From positions 1 through 25,694 of IMG/VR virus record IMGVR_UViG_3300037070_002865: a DNA stretch of 25,694 nt; one strand, 5' to 3'. Shown one piece after another: positions 21,405-25,694 of the stretch. Made by a program: the position numbers and the translations under genes. The notes beneath the pieces are model-generated. The model had not been told where the DNA came from. It saw only the letters and a program-made list of their open reading frames with translations, and did not search any database. How positions within the stretch are numbered: the first letter of the stretch is position 1; the number at the start of each line of letters is the position of its first letter. Origin of the DNA: a virus.

Positions 21405-21737
21405 GTGCTGGCCATGTGCGGGCTCCTATCGGCGTGCGCCTCTCACACGGGCATCGTCTCTACCGGGCCAGACACCTACCTGCTCGCCAAGCAGGCGGCC
21501 ACAGGGTTCCCGGGCTTGGGCAACCTGAAGGCCGAGATCATCGCGGAGGGGTCGGCCCATTGCCGCACCGCCGGCAAGGAGTTCATGCTGGTGCGCTCCA
21601 GCGAGAGCGCGCCGCCCTATGTGATGGGCAACTATCCGCGTGCTGAGATCGAGTTCCAGTGCCTGCGCGCCGGGGATCCTGGCCTGCAGCGGCCCCGCAT
21701 GGAGCCGGTGCCCAACACGGTCATTCAGGTTCGGTAA
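21405..21737 (+). CDS. Small phage lipoprotein (tandem copy 1), start uncertain
   Basis: 110 aa if translation begins at GTG 21405. The region VLAMCGLLSACASHTG carries a lipobox (LSAC), so the mature N-terminus would be a lipidated Cys, but the signal is short and lacks the usual Lys/Arg. The same frame is open back to ATG 21138, which has a strong GGAGAGG site and would give 199 aa. That extension overlaps the 78-aa gene in another frame and reads as non-native. The mature part (VSTGPDTYLLAKQAATGF...AEGSAHCRTAGKEFMLVRSSES...AEIEFQCL) is paralogous to the next protein. A role in the host envelope, such as lysogenic conversion, is possible. Confidence 0.6.
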   Translation: MLAMCGLLSACASHTGIVSTGPDTYLLAKQAATGFPGLGNLKAEIIAEGSAHCRTAGKEFMLVRSSESAPPYVMGNYPRAEIEFQCLRAGDPGLQRPRMEPVPNTVIQVR

Positions 21738-21745
21738 GCGCCATC

Positions 21746-22027
21746 ATGAAAGCACTTGCACTGAGCATTGGAATGTTGGCCCTGGCCGGCTGCGCAGGCG
21801 TCACCGACGTCGTCGCCACAGGCCCGGACACGTTCATGGTTGCGAGTCACGGCACCATGGGATGGTCCTCGGGCAGCGCGCAGAAGGCCAAGGCGATTCA
21901 GCAGGCCGGCGACTACTGCCGCGAACGAGGCAAGCGCATGGAGCTTGTCCAGGCACGCGAAACGTCGCAGGGCGGTTTCGGCCAGATCGCCGCCGGTGAG
22001 GTCGAGTTTCGCTGCTTGCCGCTATGA
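21746..22027 (+). CDS. Small phage lipoprotein (tandem copy 2)
   Basis: 93 aa from ATG 21746, 8 bp after the first lipoprotein gene. MKALALSIGMLALAGCAG is a proper type II signal peptide with basic n-region, hydrophobic core and lipobox LAGC. The mature part (VVATGPDTFMVASHGTMGWSSGSAQKAKAIQQAGDYCRERGKRMELVQARET...GEVEFRCLPL) shares TGPDT, an A..G..CR/CRxxGK block and a terminal VEFRCL with copy 1, and has two Cys that could form a disulfide. It should be anchored in a membrane leaflet of the periplasm. A strong terminator follows the gene, so it ends a transcription unit. Confidence 0.8.
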   Translation: MKALALSIGMLALAGCAGVTDVVATGPDTFMVASHGTMGWSSGSAQKAKAIQQAGDYCRERGKRMELVQARETSQGGFGQIAAGEVEFRCLPL

Positions 22028-22048
22028 GCGCCTGAGCCGCAGCTGACC

Positions 22049-22074
22049 TGCCCGCCTCGCGCGGGCATATTTTT
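22049..22074 (+). terminator. Intrinsic terminator after the lipoprotein pair
   Basis: TGCCCGC (22049-22055) and GCGGGCA (22061-22067) form a perfect 7-bp stem with a CTCGC loop, followed by TATTTTT (22068-22074). It lies 22 bp after the stop of lipoprotein copy 2 and separates the repressor unit from the recombination operon. Confidence 0.85.
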
Positions 22075-22096
22075 GCGCGCATTTATTCTTTTGCGC

Positions 22097-22127
22097 TTGA
22101 CGCCAGTTATTCCTTGAGGAATACTGG
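22097..22127 (+). promoter_or_regulatory. Candidate promoter of the rightward recombination operon with overlapping palindrome
   Basis: TTGACG (22097-22102) and AATACT (22120-22125) are separated by exactly 17 bp. The -10 and spacer are covered by an inverted repeat, CCAG-T-TATTCC, TTGA, GGAATA-CTGG (22103-22127), that is perfect except for one bulged T. That is a typical operator layout for CI or Cro. Transcription from it would start within a few bases of the ATG at 22133. Confidence 0.6.
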
Positions 22128-22132
22128 AGTCC

Positions 22133-22498
22133 ATGAACACGCAACCGACCCGCCTCCTGATCGACGGCCGTCCCGCGAGAGCCACGGGCAACCACCTCGT
22201 TGCCGCCCAAGACGAACCGGAGTACGAGCCGCGCAGCCGCCTGTGGACGCGCGATGAGTTGGCCGAAGCGCGCCACTCCAACCAGGAGCACGCCGACTTC
22301 AAGACCCGCGCAGCGCGCGCCGAGATCGCGAAGCTGGCGCAGTACATGGACCACCCGCAGGTGATCGCGCTGCTGTCGTCGCTGGTCAACGCCTTCGGCC
22401 AGAGCATGGCGCTGCGGTGCGTGTCGGGGCAGAGCGCGCTGGAGTCGATCCTGGACGCGGTGGGCGTGCTGGAAGACGCAGAGGCGATCGATGGCTAG
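22133..22498 (+). CDS. Hypothetical early protein
   Basis: 121 aa (MNTQPTRLLIDGRPARATGNHLVAAQDEPEYEPRSRLWTRDELAEARHSNQEHADFKTRAARAEIAKLAQYMDHPQVIALLSSLVNAFGQSMALRCVSGQSALESILDAVGVLEDAEAIDG). ATG 22133 has GGAG five bases upstream. The N-terminal third is likely disordered; the rest is helical with RAARAEIAKLAQYMDHPQVIALLSSLVNAF as the main helical block. No family is recognised. It is the first gene of the rightward recombination operon, behind the candidate promoter, and it overlaps the next small gene by 8 bp. Confidence 0.65.
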   Translation: MNTQPTRLLIDGRPARATGNHLVAAQDEPEYEPRSRLWTRDELAEARHSNQEHADFKTRAARAEIAKLAQYMDHPQVIALLSSLVNAFGQSMALRCVSGQSALESILDAVGVLEDAEAIDG

Positions 22499-22655
22499 CG
22501 AGATCACTTTCAGCGACGAGGAGTTCTCCTTCAAGCAGGAGGACGTGATCTACCGCGTGCACACGGAGGTCGGCAACGGCTTCTCGCGAGTGGTGGTCAG
22601 TGAGATGAATGCCAAGGAACAGATGCCACTGGAATCGACAGGAGACGACGAGTGA
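22491..22655 (+). CDS. Small acidic hypothetical protein
   Basis: 54 aa (MASEITFSDEEFSFKQEDVIYRVHTEVGNGF...). ATG 22491 overlaps the preceding stop by 8 bp, and the gene's TGA overlaps the next GTG start (GTGA). The acidic N-terminus and the central VIYRVHTEVGNGFSRVVVSEM strands suggest a small beta fold. The function is unknown. The compact overlaps support translation. Confidence 0.5.
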   Translation: MASEITFSDEEFSFKQEDVIYRVHTEVGNGFSRVVVSEMNAKEQMPLESTGDDE

Positions 22656-22801
22656 TCAAGCCTGTAACGAACCTCTGGGCCGAAGTGTGGCGCCGCGCCC
22701 AGATCGCCTACTACAGCCGCGCGCTGGCGGAAATCTGGCCGCTGCACGAAGACGTCCCGGCCATCGTCCATCGCCTGCACTACCTGCGGAGGGCGAAGTG
22801 A
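22652..22801 (+). CDS. Small basic hypothetical protein
   Basis: 49 aa from GTG 22652 (V-I-K-P-V-T-N-L-W-A-E-V-W-R-R-A-Q-I-A-Y then YSRALAEIWPLHEDVPAIVHRLHYLRRAK), with start and stop both overlapping neighbours (GTGA before, TGATG after); GGAG lies about 8 nt upstream. It is helical, basic and Trp/Tyr-rich. No family is recognised; its reality rests on the end-to-end overlaps. Confidence 0.45.
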   Translation: MIKPVTNLWAEVWRRAQIAYYSRALAEIWPLHEDVPAIVHRLHYLRRAK

Positions 22802-23019
22802 TGTGCGACCCCCACGACTGCCTGCACTGCGCGCAAGGGCGCCTGTGCCCTCGTCGCCTGCACCAAGACGACGGCGGCCACCACATCAGCAACGGGCGCA
22901 GTAAGAGCATCGAAGTCGAGCCCGACCGCTCACGCCTCGCAATCAAGCTGACCGTCTGGCTGGTGGTGTTCTGCGCCATCGCGGAGGTGGTGGGCTTTCA
23001 CCTTGCACTGCTGTTCTGA
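22801..23019 (+). CDS. Small Cys-rich single-pass membrane protein
   Basis: 72 aa (MCDPHDCLHCAQGRLCPRRL..., ATG 22801). The N-terminus has four Cys and two His (C2, H5, C7, H9, C10, C16), a possible zinc-binding knuckle. A charged linker leads to one C-terminal transmembrane helix (LTVWLVVFCAIAEVVGFHLALLF, ~50-72). The ATG overlaps the preceding TGA. The topology would place the Cys cluster in the cytoplasm. The function is unknown. The longer open frame further upstream is a shadow of neighbouring genes. Confidence 0.6.
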   Translation: MCDPHDCLHCAQGRLCPRRLHQDDGGHHISNGRSKSIEVEPDRSRLAIKLTVWLVVFCAIAEVVGFHLALLF

Positions 23020-23048
23020 ACACCAACGCTCAAACGAAAGGAGCACCC

Positions 23049-23468
23049 ATGTCCGCCGAAGCAACGAACATCCTTCCCTTCCACGCCGAGAAGCGCTCTC
23101 TGGAGCAGCTGGTGGCCGCCTGGATCGAGGCCAAGCGCGAGGAGGACACCGCCAACTCCAAGCGCATCGCCATCGAGCAGGAAATCTGCGCGCTGCAGCC
23201 ACCCAAGCAGGAAGGTGCGACCACCGTGGAGGCCGGCGGGTTCAAGCTCACCGTCACCGGGTCGCTCAGCTACAAGGCCGACGACATCGAAGCGCTGCGC
23301 AACATCACCTCCGGCTGGGACGCCAACCTGGTGCCCCTGCGCTCCAAGACCGAGGTGGACCCCACGGGCTGCAAGTGGCTGCGTGCCAACCGGCCCGAGC
23401 TGTGGGAACAGGTCGCCAAGGTCGTCACCGTCAAGCCGGCCAAGCCGTCGGTCAAGGTGAGCGTCTGA
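23049..23468 (+). CDS. Hypothetical protein of the recombination cassette
   Basis: 139 aa from ATG 23049 with AAGGAG upstream. An N-terminal helix (RSLEQLVAAWIEAKREEDTANSKRIAIEQEICALQPPKQEGATTVEAGGFKLTVTGSLSYKAD) leads to a small beta hairpin, then WDANLVPLRSKTEVDPTGCKWLRANRPELWEQVAKVVTVKPAKPSVKV. Homologues with this layout usually precede a Sak4-type ATPase in beta- and gamma-proteobacterial phages and are uncharacterised. Its stop overlaps the ATPase start (TGATG), so expression is coupled. A role in recombination is inferred from position. Confidence 0.72.
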   Translation: MSAEATNILPFHAEKRSLEQLVAAWIEAKREEDTANSKRIAIEQEICALQPPKQEGATTVEAGGFKLTVTGSLSYKADDIEALRNITSGWDANLVPLRSKTEVDPTGCKWLRANRPELWEQVAKVVTVKPAKPSVKVSV

Positions 23469-24235
23469 TGGCCTTCGACCTGAACTCCATCAAGCGCGGC
23501 CAGGACATCCGGCCGCCCCGCCTCTTCGTCTACGGCGTCGAGGGCATCGGCAAGACGACCTTTGCGGCCGGCGCACCGAATGCCATCTTCATCCAGACCG
23601 AAGACGGCCAGGGCGCGCTGGACATCGCGCGGTTTCCGATGGCCACCAGCATCGACCACGTGCGCGAGTACCTGGGCACGCTCTACACCGAGGCGCACGA
23701 CTTTGGCGCCGTGGTGCTGGACTCGGTCGACTGGCTGGAGCAGATCATCGCCCGCGAGATCGATGCCAAGCACGACGCCAAGGATCTGGCTTACGGCAAG
23801 GGAGCGCTCAAGCAGGCCGAGGTCTGGCAGGAGTTGCTGGGCGGCTTCAACGCCCTGCGCAACGAAAAGAACATGGCCGTGATCCTGATCGGCCACAGCC
23901 AGATCAAGCGTTTCGACTCGCCCGAGACGGAGCCCTACGACCGCTACAGCCCCAAGCTGCAGGAGCGAAGCAACGCACTGGTGCGCGAATGGGCCGACGC
24001 CGTGCTGTTCGCCAACTACCGCACCGTGGTCAAGAAGGCCGAGGTCGGCTTCAACAAGGAAGTAGCCCGCGGCATCAGCACGGGCGAGCGGCTTCTCTTC
24101 ACCAGCGAAAAGCCCGCCTACATGGCAAAGAACCGCTACGCGCTGCCAGAGAGCTTGCCGCTCTCCTGGGACGCGCTGTCGGACGCGATCGCCGGGCGCG
24201 TTATCCCGGCGGAACCTGAACTGAAAGCAGCCTGA
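23468..24235 (+). CDS. Sak4-like RecA-fold ATPase (single-strand annealing/recombination)
   Basis: 255 aa from ATG 23468. Walker A is GVEGIGKT (residues 23-30) and Walker B AVVLDSVD (81-88), followed by a DWLEQIIAREI helix and AVILIGHSQIKRF, a sensor-like strand. This is the AAA_24 profile of phage Sak4-type recombinases, RecA-like core proteins that promote single-strand annealing with an SSB partner. There is no second RecA DNA-binding domain. It lies directly before a DUF669 SSB-like gene and a nuclease gene, the expected partners. It acts on phage DNA in the cytoplasm. Confidence 0.87.
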   Translation: MAFDLNSIKRGQDIRPPRLFVYGVEGIGKTTFAAGAPNAIFIQTEDGQGALDIARFPMATSIDHVREYLGTLYTEAHDFGAVVLDSVDWLEQIIAREIDAKHDAKDLAYGKGALKQAEVWQELLGGFNALRNEKNMAVILIGHSQIKRFDSPETEPYDRYSPKLQERSNALVREWADAVLFANYRTVVKKAEVGFNKEVARGISTGERLLFTSEKPAYMAKNRYALPESLPLSWDALSDAIAGRVIPAEPELKAA

Positions 24236-24255
24236 ACCCGAAAGGAATCGAAACC

Positions 24256-24762
24256 ATGGCAAACCTTGCATCTGTCCTCGGCGCCGCATTCGACGCCAAC
24301 TCCGTGCAGCCCGACGAGGGCCGCGACTTCGAACCGCTGCCCGCCGGCCCGTATGAAGTGGAGATCAGCAACAGCGAAGTGAAAGACGCCAAGAGCGGCA
24401 ATGGCTGCTACCTGGCGCTGGAGCTGACGGTCGTCGGCCCGACGCACACCGGCCGCAAGGTGTGGGCGAACGTCACGCTGCGCAACACCAACGCGCAGGC
24501 CGAGCAGATCGGCCAGGCGCAGCTGTCCGCGCTGTGCCGCGCCGTTGGCATCGGCGTGCTCAAGGACACCGACGAGTTGTTCCAGAAGATCCTGCGCGTG
24601 CGCCTGAAGGTGACGCCGGCCAAGGACGGCTTCCCCGCGAAGAACGAAGTCACCGCCTACGAAGGGATGGGGGCGCCGCAGCCGTCGCCCTCCGCGGCCC
24701 GGCCCGCGGCCAATGCGCCTGCGCCGGCTGCTGCGCCGAAGAAGGCTCCCTGGCAGAAGTGA
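24256..24762 (+). CDS. DUF669 family protein, SSB-like partner of Sak4
   Basis: 168 aa from ATG 24256 with AAAGGA upstream. The N-terminal ~135 residues (FEPLPAGPYEVEISNSEVKDAKSGNGCYLALELTVVGPTHTGRKVWANVTLRNTNAQAEQIGQAQLSALCRAVGIG) match DUF669, an OB-fold-like family that in phages occurs beside Sak4-type ATPases and is thought to bind single-stranded DNA. The C-terminal ~35 residues are Pro/Ala-rich and end KKAPWQK, unlike the acidic tail of host SSB. The stop overlaps the nuclease ATG (TGATG). Confidence 0.87.
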   Translation: MANLASVLGAAFDANSVQPDEGRDFEPLPAGPYEVEISNSEVKDAKSGNGCYLALELTVVGPTHTGRKVWANVTLRNTNAQAEQIGQAQLSALCRAVGIGVLKDTDELFQKILRVRLKVTPAKDGFPAKNEVTAYEGMGAPQPSPSAARPAANAPAPAAAPKKAPWQK

Positions 24763-25694
24763 TGGCTGCTGTTCCGCAAGCCCTGCCCGCCACCGTGCGG
24801 GCCATCTACGAGGCATATGAGAAGCGCCGCGCAGATGAGCCCGTGCGGGGCTACTTGGGCGCCAGCACCATCGGCCACGCCTGCGACCGCTACCTGTGGC
24901 TGTCGTTCCGCTGGGCTGGTGCCGAGGCGTTCGAGGGGCGCATGTTGCGCCTGTTCGACCGCGGCCAGCGCGCGGAGGCTCGCTTTGTCGATGAGCTTCG
25001 CATGATCGGCGCCACGGTGCACGACGTAGGCGATGACGGCAAGCAATTCGCGGTAGAAGCATGCGGCGGCCACTTCCGGGGCCACATGGACGGCGCGGCG
25101 CTGGGCCTGCCGGAGGCCCCCAAGACCTGGCACGTGCTGGAGTTCAAGACGCACAACGCTAAGAGCTTCAAGGACCTGCAGGCCAAGAGCGTTCGCGAGT
25201 CCAAGCCGATGCACTGGGCACAGGTGCAGGTCTACATGCTGCTGACAGGCATGACCCGCGCTCTGTACCTGGCTGAGAACAAGGACACGGACGAGATCTA
25301 CGCCGAGCGCATCCACCTGGACAAGGCCGAGGCTGAGCGGCTGATCGAGCGCGCGCAGCGCGTGATCGACGCTAGTGAGCCGCCGCCCAGGCTGTCCACA
25401 GATCCCGCATGGTTCACCTGCAAATACTGCCCGTTTCATGCGCAGTGCCACGGCACCGAGGTGCCGGCGGTGACGTGCCGCAGCTGCGCGCACTCGACGC
25501 CCGAGAAGGACGGTTTGTGGACGTGCGGGCGATACGACAGCTTCATTCCGCCTGCCACGGAAGTCACCGGCTGCAGTGAGCACCGCTACATCCCTGTGCT
25601 GCTGGAGCGCATCGGCAAGCCAGTGGACGCCGATCCCGAGGCGAACAACGTCACGTATCAGACCAGCGACGGCAGCCAGTTCACCAACGGCTTT
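24762..25694 (+). CDS. Cas4/RecB-like PD-(D/E)XK exonuclease with Fe-S cluster (3' end cut by window)
   Basis: 311 codons are visible from ATG 24762 and the frame runs past the window end. The nuclease core includes GHMDG (Asp110), LEFKTHN (Glu127 and Lys129) and QVQVYML (Gln154), the classical D, ExK and QxxxY set. Cys41 (GHACDRYLW) plus CKYCPFHAQC (Cys220, Cys223, Cys229) should bind a 4Fe-4S cluster as in Cas4 and AddB. A second Cys set (Cys239, Cys242, Cys255, Cys271) may hold a zinc ion. It likely resects phage DNA for the Sak4/DUF669 annealing system. No adaptation genes are near, so a CRISPR role is unlikely. Confidence 0.87.
   Translation, partial: MAAVPQALPATVRAIYEAYEKRRADEPVRGYLGASTIGHACDRYLWLSFRWAGAEAFEGRMLRLFDRGQRAEARFVDELRMIGATVHDVGDDGKQFAVEACGGHFRGHMDGAALGLPEAPKTWHVLEFKTHNAKSFKDLQAKSVRESKPMHWAQVQVYMLLTGMTRALYLAENKDTDEIYAERIHLDKAEAERLIERAQRVIDASEPPPRLSTDPAWFTCKYCPFHAQCHGTEVPAVTCRSCAHSTPEKDGLWTCGRYDSFIPPATEVTGCSEHRYIPVLLERIGKPVDADPEANNVTYQTSDGSQFTNGF

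Noticed and set aside
24762-25694. CRISPR adaptation (cas4) locus
   Set aside because: The Cas4-like nuclease sits with Sak4 and DUF669 genes, and no cas1, cas2 or repeat array is present. A recombination role explains it better.

Overview
This window is 25.7 kb of a temperate tailed-phage genome, either an integrated prophage or a free phage. It comes from a high-GC beta-proteobacterial host, most likely Burkholderiales/Comamonadaceae; that placement rests on base composition, codon use and protein style, not on a database search. No host gene, integrase, attachment site, rRNA or CRISPR array is visible. The left and right ends both cut through phage genes.

The layout is lambda-like with two divergent arms. 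The switch lies at about 20.50-20.57 kb. A CI-like repressor reads rightward and a small Cro-like HTH protein reads leftward, separated by 68 bp that hold two short palindromes and overlapping promoter-like hexamers. The leftward (minus-strand) arm encodes Cro, a membrane-anchored coiled-coil protein, an intrinsic terminator in a tR1-like position, a CII-like DNA-binding protein and a primase-helicase. It continues with small ORFs, a RusA resolvase and a zinc-finger protein in the place of lambda Q. After a 190-bp spacer rich in inverted repeats (candidate late promoter) comes the late operon: Sf6-like small terminase, large terminase, a small membrane protein, P22-type portal, scaffold, N4-gp56/DUF4043-type major capsid protein, head proteins, P22 gp10-like tail needle-complex protein, tail fibre, tail protein, cupin protein and two DNA-ejection-type proteins. 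The last of these runs off the left edge. This is podovirus-style head and short-tail architecture.

The rightward (plus-strand) arm encodes the repressor, a small protein, two tandem paralogous lipoproteins, a strong terminator and a candidate promoter with an overlapping palindrome. A chain of small overlapping ORFs follows. The arm ends with a recombination cassette: a hypothetical gene, a Sak4-like RecA-fold ATPase, a DUF669 (SSB-like) protein and a Cas4/RecB-like PD-(D/E)XK nuclease with an apparent 4Fe-4S cluster, cut by the right edge.

The most distinctive feature is four free-standing HNH-AP2 endonuclease genes of two sequence types. They sit at gene junctions between otherwise contiguous phage genes, some with ATGA overlaps and one next to an intrinsic terminator. 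Other points worth a second look are a tRNA-like sequence ahead of the small terminase, GC-rich triple repeats ahead of the scaffold gene, and a long hairpin with TGGGAA repeats after the primase-helicase. I see no clearly undescribed multi-gene system.
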